Source of the DNA: Cavenderia fasciculata | Lineage: Eukaryota > Evosea > Eumycetozoa > Acytosteliales > Cavenderiaceae | Length of the DNA: 64,000 nt | NCBI RefSeq assembly: GCF_000203815.1 | Contig: NW_004457736.1 | Span: 186,001 to 250,000 of the forward strand | Direction of reading: 5' to 3' | Shown: positions 12,040-22,941 of the stretch, in pieces | Position numbering within the stretch: the stretch's first letter is position 1 | Layout: every line of letters starts with the position of its first letter | Made by a program: the position numbers and the translations under genes | Notes under the pieces: generated by a model | What the model was told of the DNA's origin: nothing | The model's input: only the letters and a program-made list of their open reading frames with translations | Databases searched by the model: none

Positions 12040-13200
12040 ATGAATAATACTACTACTACTTCTTCTCTTAATCTTCAATATGAAGAAAAAGTAAAGAATG
12101 TATTACATTATAATATATATTTACGTAAATTGGTCTATTCATATGTAATCAAATTAAATGATTGAGATTTTGGTAGAAATCCAAGACAATCTTATGGTCG
12201 TGTTGAAAGAGGTACAATCAACTCGTTTGTTTGTAATCCATCAAAACTACATCAAATGTTTGATTATTATATGAAAGATCGTGAAACAGCACTAGTCTGT
12301 TATCTATTGGTCAAGACATCCTTCAAGTTTGACTCTGACTATTTGTTACAACAATACATTCATAGAATCAAAGCAAACCCGCAATCTGGTAGTAGAATAT
12401 TAGAATCAATGCACAAACAAAACCATCAATCATTGGATGAAAGAAGATATTCTTGTAGAAAGGATCTATTTGATTTGTTTGCCAAGTTCAATCCTTTTCA
12501 ACAAGTAATTGGAATGTCTAATCATTTAGCAGTACAAGGTAAACATTGGGTAGATATGCAATCATTTTTGGCGTATGCCGATCATTTTAGATTAGATGTA
12601 TTACAATACTTTAACAAAGGTGTTGTAACTGGTTATGCTGAAATTACAAAAAAGGATTTGGATATATCTTGTAGTGTGGCTATTACCAAATGTGGACGTT
12701 GGGATATTATAGAACAATTAATCATTGCAAGAATGATACCAAATCAATTGTTTTTAGAATTATGTCTTTGTAAAAGAACGATGGAAATAGAAAGGATACT
12801 ATTAAATCATCCACATTTGGAATACTTGGATTCATTCATGTCAACCGACCAAATTATTCATAGTATATGCCAATTACAAGATACACAATTATTAGATATT
12901 CTATCAAATCATTTGACAATGTTTGACAAGTCCTATAATATGATACAAACAACCAACAACCCTATCAATGATGATAATATACATAGACCATTCCTAATGT
13001 CAAAAGTCAATACCTTTTTACTCAACTATCATAAACACTATCGTACATCTACCAAAAACCTAAATACAACCTTGTCATTTGATAATAGACAAGATTTACT
13101 ATTACATCATACCAAACAAACTGTTACTGATCAATCCAAACTAATCTTTGATGAATCAATCAGTGATAATAATAATAAATTTACTTTTTTAGAATTTTAA
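12040..13200 (+). pseudogene. dictyostelid helical-repeat family protein, near-intact with one in-frame TGA
   Basis: An ATG at 12040 opens a frame that runs to 13200 (386 codons) with a single interruption, TGA at 12163-12165. The upstream paralogue has GGA (Gly) at the equivalent codon, so TGA most simply reflects one substitution. If translation restarts, Met at 12256 gives a 314-residue product. The protein is Leu/His-rich with ankyrin-like helical periodicity, for example CGRWDIIEQLIIARMIPNQL and CKRTMEIERILLNHPH. This type is expanded in dictyostelid genomes and its function is unknown to me. A 32-base GTAATC..GGTAG 'intron' over the TGA would be far too short for this genome. It may be a young pseudogene, a sequencing error or a truncated gene. 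Confidence 0.65.
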
Positions 13201-13612
13201 CATCATAGTAGACAGATCTATCTAGAGGAGACGCTCAACTTAACTTTCTTTCCTCCTTAACCATTCATCCATTCCAAACCTCTCGAGGTAAAGTTTGCAG
13301 TGTATATCTTGGTGGGTTGGGTAAAAAAAATTTCACAAATCATTGAAATGAGCAAGTATGTGCCAATTATTTACTAAAAAAATATCCTGTCTTGAATTCG
13401 ATCAAAATGACACCCCCTCCCGCACCACAAAACTAAAAAATCCCTGTCAAAATATTTGTTTTTGCTGTTCAAAAACCCATTTCAAGCCATAAAAAAAAAA
13501 ATTAATAAATGGGTTTATTCATTCCCTTGCAGGGGAACAGCAAGCATAAAAGAGTGCTCTTGTTCATCATTCAAGTCAGTTTTTTATTCAACAATATAAT
13601 ATATAATACAAT
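13201..13612. promoter_or_regulatory. actin promoter region
   Basis: The stretch between the broken repeat-family gene and actin contains C-rich and poly-A segments. A TATA-like CATAAAAG lies at 13545-13552, about 60 bases before the actin ATG, followed by T-rich sequence. This layout is usual for dictyostelid actin genes. The assignment rests on position and resemblance only. Confidence 0.5.
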
Positions 13613-14848
<1,236 letters not shown>

Positions 14849-15339
14849 GCAATTTGCCCCCCCTGTCCCCTTCAATATATATAATGTTGTAAAAATAATA
14901 AACTCACCCCGAACCATCTAGCTGACGAGTAGATTTTATCCTCGTTCGTTCGTAGTGTTCAAAAACCCCAAAAAAACAAAACAATTGATAGTCTTTATTT
15001 CTTTCTTTTTCTCTTTCTCTCTATACTTTAATCCCTCTCTCACTCTATTTCGACACAAACACCAACGACTTGCAGTGTTTGATTCATTATTTACACTGTA
15101 GTATGATTAAAATTTATAAATTATAGTTTTATTAAGTTGTTCAAAAGAGCTTAAAGATAATAAATTATAAATTTAATTTTCCATTTTTTTTATAAAACAG
15201 AGAGGTGTGACCTCAAGAGTTATTCATAGTTTATTACTTTTCCTTATTATTCCCTTTTCAGAATACATCTTAATTTAAAAGAATCTTTTCCAATTTAGTT
15301 TGAAACTGACCTACTTTCGAGAGATGGAAACTGGTTTGT
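14849..15339. other. actin 3' region and AT-rich spacer
   Basis: A C-run and an AATAATAAA-like stretch (14895-14905) follow the actin stop and may serve 3' end formation. The remainder is AT-rich with pyrimidine tracts around 15000-15050. No gene is seen. Confidence 0.45.
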
Positions 15340-16454
15340 TATATTTTCAGTTACAGGAGAACCAAAAACTGATTGGCAAGACTAGTCAAGAGCTCAGGTA
15401 TATGAATGGGCAATGAACCATAAAGAGGACGATGTTAAAGACCATGCCCATACTTTGAATGAGGAAGATATAGATGGAGATGATCTTAGAATTATGACGG
15501 TACCACTCCTTCGATCTTTTCGTATCTCATTTGGAAAAGCACGTAATATTCAAGCAGCTATTGACACTCTTAAGAGTATGTATCAACATTTCCTCAAACC
15601 TTGAGCAGATAGACATTAACTTTTTCCTTTAATATTTTCTAGAACCTGACACTCTGCATCAGTTTCCCAAGATACAACAGACAGGATAAACATGAAAGAA
15701 AGACAGAAGAGTATGACCAAGAGCCTCTTGAGCAATTTTTTAATGAAGTCTCAAGATTCCATAGAAAGTATCTTTTATCGGAAAGGGTAGGATCCCCAAT
15801 GGGTACTGAATCCCAAACCCATTTTCTACCAGACCAAATCGAAAAACTCTCAATCGAGGACAATCCCTCCGCCTCAAGATCAACCAATCAACCAAGCACC
15901 TCATGATCAACAAAACAATAAGCACCTCATGATCAACCAAACAACCAATCGCCTCCAGGTCAACCAACCATCCGGTGGTTGATGACTCTTTCCAGTTTGA
16001 TTTTGAGTCACCCCCACAGATACCTCTCGACCAACCAAACAACCAATCACCTCCAGGTCAACCAAACCATCCGGTTGATGACTCTTTCCAGTTTGATTTT
16101 GAGTCACCCCCACAGATACCTCTCGACCAACCAAACAACCAAGAACCTCGGGATCAAACAAACTACCAAATGGGATCTGATCATATCCCAATAACTGACA
16201 ACGACCACTTGGAGAATGGTTCCCCACATTATTTCGACTCCCAACCATCAGTACTGATCGCATTCGTGAGTTGGCACAGATGCCCAAATGGAACAACGAG
16301 GAAAAAGAGGAATTCTTGCGTGCTACTAGGTGCAAAGGGGGACGATCTGGAAATTGTGAATGTACTTGGTTCCGAGGAAGAAACCCCAAAAGATGCTCTA
16401 CAAGAGGTTGTGGCCACAATCAAACTGTCCATCCCAATTTCACAGCTAATTTAA
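15340..16454 (+). pseudogene. decayed gene with a SAM domain, Pro/Gln-rich repeats and a Cys-rich tail
   Basis: The plus strand carries protein-like stretches that fall in different frames. About 15385-15590 encodes a recognisable SAM-type fold (VYEWAMNHKED.., LNEEDIDGDDLRIMTVPLL.., GKARNIQAAIDTL). After an intron-like GTATGT..TTTCTAG gap, 15643-15905 gives a charged stretch (RQDKHERKTEEYDQEPLEQF..). Then come two 96-base direct repeats encoding VDDSFQFDFESPPQIPLDQP. Last is 16255-16459, with cysteines in CKGGRSGNCECTWF and CSTRGCGHN. The changes of frame make an active gene unlikely. The SAM domain suggests protein-protein interaction, but the family is unknown. Confidence 0.55.
15945..16144 (+). 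repeat. two direct repeats of 96 bases
   Basis: The GATGACTCTTTCC box recurs at 15981 and 16077, giving a period of 96 bases (32 codons). The flanking CCTCGACCAACCAAACAACCAA and CTCCAGGTCAACC segments repeat with it. Less perfect ACCTCATGATCAACCAAAC-type units precede them from about 15895. The copies are almost identical, so the duplication is recent or was kept in coding phase. Confidence 0.85.
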
Positions 16455-16586
16455 ATTAGCTAATTAGTAAAATAAACATTTTGTTCTTTTTCTTAGCATG
16501 CCCAATGATCCTTAATACCTTATTAGCGTAAAATTGATTTGTATATTTATATAAGTTTATTAGTATTAATTTAATTTCATTTTTGT

Positions 16587-18491
16587 TTAGAACCAAGTAT
16601 CCTTTTGGTATCTCTTTTGTTTTTCCAATTGATGAAGGAATTGTTCAGCCTCTGCTTGATCGATTGAAAGGTGTTGAACGAGGATCTTTTGAAGGGTTTG
16701 ATGAACGTCGACAGCCATGTGCTTGGCATCACCACAAACGTAAATGTGACCACCAGATTGGATGAGATCGCAGACTTGTTGACTGTTTTCCAAGAGTCTG
16801 TCTTGGACATAGACCTTTTTGTCGGTTTCACGAGAAAAGGCAGTGTTGAGTTTGATGATATTGTCGTTGGCGTACGACTCGAGGACATCCTTGTAGAGGT
16901 AGTCAATCTTGGAGGAACGACTGCCAAAGTAGAGGTGATTCTCGCCGGTGGCGCCAATCTTGACACGTTCTTGGATAAATGCAACAAATGGTGCAATACC
17001 AGTTCCTGGACCAATCATAATGATTGGGGTGGATGGATCAGATGGGAGACGGAAATCTGGGTTGTTGTTGACAAAGATGGAGCATTGATCGCCAATCTTG
17101 AGACGGTCAGACATGTGGGTAGAAGCGACACCGATACGTTCAGATCCGTTCAATTGGTAACGGACAATAGCTACGCACAACGAGACAGTCTTGTCATTGT
17201 GAGCTTGCGATGAAGCAATAGAGTAGTAACGTGGGAGCAATTTAGAGAGGTTCGAGAGAACGTCGTTGATGGGTGGACGTGCAGATGAAAACATCTTGAG
17301 GACGTCGACGAGATGGTTTTGCTCGAGGAAGGTGTGGAGAGCGGCGTTGCTCTTGCTGGTGCCGTCGGCGACGAGGGCAGCGAGCTTGGCCTTTTCATCG
17401 GCTGATTTGGCGTGGTCGCGCAAGAGGACGAGTAACTCTGGCTTGACATTGTGCAAATCGTAGCATTTGGTGAGGATGTGTTCGAGGGTGATGGTGGAGG
17501 CGTTGGAAGCACCAAACTTCTCTTGGTAGTGCCAGCCGGGGGTGGCGACCTTTAGCGAGGCCTGCAACTTGAGCTGAGCGACGACAGCGGCCACCTCGGA
17601 GGCCTGGTTGTGGGCGAGGACGGCGAGCGAGTCACCGGGGATCCACTTGAGCTCAGAGTCGGCCAACTCAAACTCAAAGTGGTAGCCTTCCTTGTCACGG
17701 TTGTTGGGGTTGGTGAGCAACTGCTTGGCAACGAGCTTGGCGCTGAATGGCACCTTTTTGTTGTGCTTGCCAGCGTTGGCGGCAAATGTCTTGGCACGCT
17801 CGTATAAATAGTCTGATGGACGACACTCGAGGCCAAGTGATGGCAACATGTCAATGATGCTCTTGAACCAACGGTCAAAGACGGGCCAGTCTTCTTGGTC
17901 AACGTCGACGCGGTCCTTGATACGGGCGGCGCCAACCTCTTCAAAGAGACGGTCCATAGTCTTGCCGGCTTGGCAATAGTATGGGTAGGAACGGTCGCCA
18001 AGTGCGAGCACGGCAAACTTGGCCTGCGAGAGACGGAGTTGGCTGGCGTTGGCCTCCAAGTAGTCAAAGAAGGGACGGGCAGTGGTGGGTGGCACACCAT
18101 CACCAAAGGTCGAGGTGATGATGAGGATAAGTTGTTCCTTTTCAAGTTCCAACATCTCAAACTCTTCCATGTCGACGGCACGAGCCCACATGCCGCTGAT
18201 CTCACTGATCTCGCTTTCGAGCTTTTGTGCCAATTCGGCCGACAAACCATATTCAGTGCCGTAGAGGATGAGGATGGGTGCAACGTCACCTTTTGGTTGA
18301 ACATAACGCTCCTTCTTTTCCTTTTTGGCGGTTCTAGCAGCATACTCTTCTGGTGAAAGTTGACCAAAGGCAATAGCTCCACCCTCTCCATTGGAAACAT
18401 TCTCCATTGTAAGGAACTTGTACAAGAATAAACCAATACCACCACCAATAGTGGCTAATGCAATGGTTGATGGTTTAAGTAAACTTTTCAT
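16587..18491 (-). CDS. redA: NADPH-cytochrome P450 reductase (redA-like), 634 aa
   Basis: A single uninterrupted exon encodes a diflavin reductase that passes electrons from NADPH through FAD and FMN to P450s. The N-terminus has a Gly/Ala/Leu-rich hydrophobic anchor (residues about 8-27), suggesting membrane attachment at the ER. The flavodoxin/FMN domain follows with YGTEYGLSAELAQKL, STFGDGVPPTTARPFF and ALGDRSYPYYCQAG. Next is the connecting/FAD domain with PRYYSIASSQ and GVASTHMSDRL. The NADPH-binding domain has GPGTGIAPFVAFIQER, YFGSRSS, YVCGDAKHMAVDV and the terminal ..KDTWF aromatic. Length and architecture agree with dictyostelid RedA (developmentally important in D. discoideum), though redB-type paralogues cannot be excluded. 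Codon use is C/G-ending and quite unlike its neighbours. Confidence 0.95.
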   Translation of the reverse strand: MKSLLKPSTIALATIGGGIGLFLYKFLTMENVSNGEGGAIAFGQLSPEEYAARTAKKEKKERYVQPKGDVAPILILYGTEYGLSAELAQKLESEISEISGMWARAVDMEEFEMLELEKEQLILIITSTFGDGVPPTTARPFFDYLEANASQLRLSQAKFAVLALGDRSYPYYCQAGKTMDRLFEEVGAARIKDRVDVDQEDWPVFDRWFKSIIDMLPSLGLECRPSDYLYERAKTFAANAGKHNKKVPFSAKLVAKQLLTNPNNRDKEGYHFEFELADSELKWIPGDSLAVLAHNQASEVAAVVAQLKLQASLKVATPGWHYQEKFGASNASTITLEHILTKCYDLHNVKPELLVLLRDHAKSADEKAKLAALVADGTSKSNAALHTFLEQNHLVDVLKMFSSARPPINDVLSNLSKLLPRYYSIASSQAHNDKTVSLCVAIVRYQLNGSERIGVASTHMSDRLKIGDQCSIFVNNNPDFRLPSDPSTPIIMIGPGTGIAPFVAFIQERVKIGATGENHLYFGSRSSKIDYLYKDVLESYANDNIIKLNTAFSRETDKKVYVQDRLLENSQQVCDLIQSGGHIYVCGDAKHMAVDVHQTLQKILVQHLSIDQAEAEQFLHQLEKQKRYQKDTWF

Positions 18492-19102
18492 CTCTAAAGT
18501 ATATTTATATATTTGTATGTATTATTGTTGTGTTGAAAAAGGGGGTGGGTGGAGGAGTGATGGAATAAGATAGATAGATAGATAGATATAGATTAAATGT
18601 GAAAGAAACACTTCGAGTATGAGGGGTAAGGTGAAAGTACTTGTTCGATTAATCAAAGTAAATAAAAAGTTATCTATCTATTTAAAAAAGAAGGTGAAGG
18701 AGTCGTGTGAAGATATTATTAATAATGATGAACGACCAACACCTGATCAAACGAAAAAAAAAAAAAAAAATGTCTGGAGAGGAAGAGCCAAATGACGTTT
18801 GATTGTGAGTTGTCTACGTTGACCATCAATCGTTAGATATCTATCTATCTATTTTTTTTGTTTATCGCACTGTTTGATTGATGAAAGGTAGGAGATGAAA
18901 ACCCATCGATGATGGTGATGGGGGAGTCCACACAAGACCTAATATTTCGCTATCCTGGAGAAAGTTTGAAGAAATTTGATCATCGACAACAACAACATGA
19001 CATGACGGATGATCAACTCTTTTATCATCATTTACAATTAAAAGATACAGAGAAAAAGAAGAAGAAGAAGAAGAAGTTAGTTGTTTGTTGATTGTTTGTG
19101 GA
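18492..19102. other. spacer between divergent redA and the small gene at 19103
   Basis: The stretch holds ATAG/ATCT tetranucleotide repeats, an A17 run near 18754 and a purine-rich (GAA)n stretch just before 19080. An open frame at 18909-19091 ends in poly-Lys and lacks any family feature. I read it as leader sequence of the gene at 19103. Confidence 0.45.
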
Positions 19103-19510
19103 ATGTCAAGTGCAGGAAGAAAGTTTGAACAACAATATAGAAAAGAACATGGTGCTGGTGCAGGTGGTGAGAGTCATGCAAGACATATCGTCCCAGCCAA
19201 GATACTAGAAGCACACCCATCAGTTGGTAATGATCATGAATCCAACTATAGAATGGGAAGCAGAGACCAAAACATGGTAGACCTAAAGATTGACAACATG
19301 ATTGAAAAGCGCAACTACCAAACACATGGCCTAAGTAACGATGAATACATCCGTCCAGATAGAGTTAGAAGTAGAATAGAACAACAAGTAGCATCTATTA
19401 AAACGATGGCTGACTATAGCAAACGATACGTTAGAGACTTGTACTTGGCTGCACAACACTATGAAATGGATTTAAGAATATTCAATGGTTTGGATTTTGA
19501 TAGAAGATAA
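19103..19510 (+). CDS. uncharacterised 135-aa protein, likely conserved in dictyostelids
   Basis: The single-exon frame starts MSSAGRKFEQQYRKEHGAGA; I chose this Met rather than one six codons upstream because the intervening residues are hydrophobic and cysteine-containing, unlike the rest. The protein is hydrophilic and not low complexity. It has a Gly/Ala-rich bend, HIVPAKILEAHPSVGNDHES, and a helical C-terminal half (RVRSRIEQQVASIKTMADYSKRY). It has no signal peptide, no membrane segment and no Asn/Gln runs, which suggests real selection in this genome. I do not recognise the family. Confidence 0.65.
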   Translation: MSSAGRKFEQQYRKEHGAGAGGESHARHIVPAKILEAHPSVGNDHESNYRMGSRDQNMVDLKIDNMIEKRNYQTHGLSNDEYIRPDRVRSRIEQQVASIKTMADYSKRYVRDLYLAAQHYEMDLRIFNGLDFDRR

Positions 19511-19768
19511 AAGAGATAGATAGAGAAGAAACAATAATCACCACAAACACATATGTACTCTCTCTCTTTAATATGTAACATATAATAGTAATAGTAATAG
19601 TATATTAATTATAATTAATCAAATAAATTAAATTAAAAAAAAATTAAAAAAAAAGGTGATGTTCACTTTTTTTTTTTGTGTGATGATTCTCATCAAAGTT
19701 ATTAAATTAAAACGTAATACATACACATAATACATATATATATATTTAAATAAAGAAGAAAAGACAAG

Positions 19769-20429
19769 ATGAGTATTATGGCATATAATGGTGGTGCCGT
19801 CATTGTAATGACTGGCAAGAACTGTGTAGCTATCGCTACCGATCTTAGATTTGGTATTCAACATCAAACCGTATCTAATAATCATCCAAAGGTCTACAGA
19901 ATCAATGATAAGTGTTTCATTGGTATCTCTGGTCTTGTAACAGATGCTCAAACTTTGTATGTGTCAAGCAAGCAATCAAGCAGCAGTCTAGCATGTGTAA
20001 AGAAGAGTAGTAACTAATCGATTCATCCTATTTTCCTATCAACTTTTACATATATGTTTAGATATCAAAAATTAGTATTTAGACACAACTTGTATAAATT
20101 AAGAGAAGAGAGAGATATGACACCACAAGTACTTTCAAATTTAGTTGGTAATATGTTATATGAAAAGAGGTAATGATTGAATTAAAGATTATTTAGAGAT
20201 AGAACACATTATTAATAATATTTATAGATTCGGACCATACTTTACAGAACCAGTTATTTGTGGATTAGATACACAAGATAAACCATTCATCTCTGGCATG
20301 GATCTCATTGGTGCCTCTGTATATACCGAAGACTTTTTATTGGTTGGAACAATGACTCCTGCCATGTATGGTTTGTGTGAAACTTTATATAAGAAGGATA
20401 TGGTAAGAAGCAATAGAATAAGAAGAATG

Positions 20430-20466
<37 letters not shown>

Positions 20467-20762
20467 TCCAAGAGAAATACTTGCTAACATAAACTATTTA
20501 TTTATTTTAGAATGAGGATGAACTTTTCGAAACAGTTTCTCAATGCATGTTATCATCGATTGAAAGAGATGCTATGAGTGGTTGGGGTGCTGAAGTTACA
20601 ATCATGTAAATATTACTATTAATATTCATTTATTTAATCCAGTTGGATGAAACTGGAACCTGATAGACAATAGTCATTTCATATTTATTAATACTCCTTG
20701 TTTATTTTTATAGTACTCCAGCAAAGACATACAAGAAGAAACTTTTAGCTCGTCAAGATTAA
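19769..20762 (+). CDS. psmB3: 20S proteasome subunit beta type-3, 204 aa, five exons
   Basis: Exons are 19769-19956, 20062-20169, 20228-20402, 20511-20605 and 20714-20762, joining in phase to 205 codons including the stop. The product is the non-catalytic beta-3 subunit of the 20S proteasome core. It starts MSIMAYNGGAVIVMTGKNCV, characteristic of PSMB3, which lacks the N-terminal catalytic Thr and has no propeptide. It continues with FIGISGLVTDAQTL, RHNLYKLREERDMTPQ, NLVGNMLYEKRFGPYFTEPV and DLIGASVYTEDFLLVGT. Length matches the family (205 aa). The third intron holds a long (GA)n run. Confidence 0.95.
20434..20463 (+). repeat. (GA)n microsatellite inside psmB3 intron 3
   Basis: About fifteen GA units lie within the third intron, between the GTAAGA donor and the TTATTTTAG acceptor. 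Similar GAGA runs occur near 32271, 34293, 53492 and 61899 in this window. Confidence 0.9.
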
Positions 20763-21208
20763 ATTTTAATAATAGTAGTAATATTATAACAAAGAACAAT
20801 AACCTGTCACAACAACAACAACAACAACAAACCAAACAACAACAACAACAACACCAATTTTCAAACTACAACGAAATCCTTTATTATATGATTCTTCATC
20901 CCATTGGTAATCATTCGATTGATTGTCCAGTGGATCGACGTCGTATATAATATTATATAAAAAACCCCTTATAAATAAATAAGAAAAAGAGAAGAGAATC
21001 AGTTCACTCTTTTATGTAAAGATAAATAATGTTTCTGAAAACAATCTAATTATTCAAGGTCACAGGATATTAATATATCTTTCTTTTTAAATTCTAGTCG
21101 AGACGGCAACAACCAAACTATAAATGTTTTGCTCTTTTGGTTTAGTTGGTTGATCATTGTTGTTTGAATCATCTTCTTTTAGTAGTAGTAGTAGAGGTAA
21201 AATAATAA
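20763..21208. other. spacer between psmB3 and the F-box-like gene
   Basis: The stretch holds CAACAA-rich sequence just after psmB3, then A/T-rich DNA and TAG repeats immediately before the next start codon. I see no gene. Confidence 0.45.
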
Positions 21209-22717
21209 ATGAAAGATAAACAAAGAAAAGAAAAGAGACAAAAACAAAGAAACAAACAAAAAGAACAACAACAACAACAGCAACAACAACAACAAGAACA
21301 ACTACAAAAAAGATTACAAGAGATTCAAATACCAGTCTATGTAACACAAATCATTGTCAATCTACTCTTTACGGACTGTGTCATTGATAATGATACCTAT
21401 CAACTATTGTCACTAGCAAGTGTATGCAAGAAATGGTTTGACATTGTAAAGTCTGCACTTCAATCGTCGACCACTCGATTGAAACCAAGCTTTCCAATGC
21501 CAGATTCCGTTAGATATGAAAGAGACTTTGTTGTAAACAAATACTACTATCCAATCAAGCAAAGACAACGTAGTGCATATGCCCTATGCCAGTACCCAAC
21601 AAGACTTAATTTCACACCTGGTCCATATTGGTTTCCCATGTCCAATCAAAACTCTGAGCTACTAGTGTCTGTCTCAACCAAGATACGAGAGCTAGAGATT
21701 CAGAGTTTAGAGGAAAACACGATCAACCGAGAATTGTTGGCATTGCCAATGCCAGAGTTGGAGAGTCTACGCGTTAAACACACCACCGAATTCAAGCAGC
21801 AACATTCCGGTCCTATACTCCGTTATTGCTTGTTTTTTGAGATGCTGTTAGACATGGACAAACAATCACCCAAGTTGGCCAATCTGAAGAGTATCGAGTT
21901 TAGATCGGTCTTTCCATTTGACGCTGATGAATGCACCCAACTATTTCAACAATGTCAATTGATTGAATCTGTCGATATATCAGATGATGTTGACCCTCCA
22001 AACGATGGCTTTGAAATGGTACTCTCTGCACTGTCAGTGTTGCCACGTCTCACCAAATTAACTCTCAGTCGATTCGGGTCAACGATGACAAATATGATCC
22101 CAAATACAGTGACATCTATATCGATTCATCAAAATAGGACATCTACACCAGAGTTTAGAGAGTATGTCGAAAGGGCTAAACACCTCAGATCACTAGACAG
22201 AATATTTTTGAGTCGCGAATGGCTCAGAATACTTGCACACACTCAACTCACCAAACTATACTTTGGTATTGACAGTCCCGATGATATCGACATTGGATCA
22301 CCTCTCATTATTCCAACACTCGAAACCCTAGTAATAAACATGCGAAGGATCAACGAGTCGAGTGCCTATCTCTATGGATTTGAATTGGATCAATTGCCCA
22401 GACTAAGAAAATTGTATCTTTTACAAGGAGATGGCTGGGACTATGTGACCGATTTAATATCCCGTTCAAAGAGTATCAAGAAATTATCTACAAGTATTGT
22501 TGGTTGCACTCAAACAAAATGTAATCTTCTTTTTGATTCCATCCAACAGAGTCGCACATTTAAAAGATTACGTCTAAACTATGGTCAAGAAAATAGTAGT
22601 AGTTTTACATTAATTAAAGCATTTAATCAATACCAAATCGATCATCCAGATACCTATTTAGTAGCTAGACAACTTGATGATTATCTTTTAATTACAAATA
22701 CAAATAATCATTATTAA
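21209..22717 (+). CDS. F-box/leucine-rich-repeat-like protein, 502 aa
   Basis: A single exon encodes the protein. The N-terminus is a Lys/Arg/Gln tract (residues 1-40). It is followed by an F-box-like helix bundle, IPVYVTQIIVNLLF..YQLLSLASVCKKWFDIVKSAL (about 45-90). The rest is irregular leucine-rich repeat-like sequence, for example LPMPELESLRVKHTTEF, LSVLPRLTKLTLSRFG and QLPRLRKLYLLQGD. Such proteins are very numerous in dictyostelids and are thought to act as substrate adaptors of SCF ubiquitin ligases. The partner and target are unknown. Start choice is the first in-frame Met. Confidence 0.75.
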   Translation: MKDKQRKEKRQKQRNKQKEQQQQQQQQQQEQLQKRLQEIQIPVYVTQIIVNLLFTDCVIDNDTYQLLSLASVCKKWFDIVKSALQSSTTRLKPSFPMPDSVRYERDFVVNKYYYPIKQRQRSAYALCQYPTRLNFTPGPYWFPMSNQNSELLVSVSTKIRELEIQSLEENTINRELLALPMPELESLRVKHTTEFKQQHSGPILRYCLFFEMLLDMDKQSPKLANLKSIEFRSVFPFDADECTQLFQQCQLIESVDISDDVDPPNDGFEMVLSALSVLPRLTKLTLSRFGSTMTNMIPNTVTSISIHQNRTSTPEFREYVERAKHLRSLDRIFLSREWLRILAHTQLTKLYFGIDSPDDIDIGSPLIIPTLETLVINMRRINESSAYLYGFELDQLPRLRKLYLLQGDGWDYVTDLISRSKSIKKLSTSIVGCTQTKCNLLFDSIQQSRTFKRLRLNYGQENSSSFTLIKAFNQYQIDHPDTYLVARQLDDYLLITNTNNHY

Positions 22718-22941
22718 TAATAATAAATAAATAAATAACCCTTCCATTTGTTTTTGAAAACACTGCAAAAAAGAAAACCTACTTTTCGAGGATTAGATTC
22801 ATTCTTGTTTAATTTTCTTTTTGAGGGGAGAAAGCAAGGCAAAAGTTAACAACAACCTATTAATCAAAGTTCACTTCTATTTTCACGTGTATATATAAAT
22901 AAAGTAAAGAGATAAAATAGATAATATAATCATATAATATC

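Noticed and set aside
12134-12176. Possible 32-base intron (GTAATC to GGTAG) that would remove the TGA in the repeat-family gene
   Set aside because: All other introns in the window are longer than about 55 bases, and the paralogue is colinear there without an intron.
18909-19091. 60-codon open frame before the unknown gene at 19103
   Set aside because: It ends in poly-Lys, is in a different frame from the gene, and has no splice signals that join it usefully.
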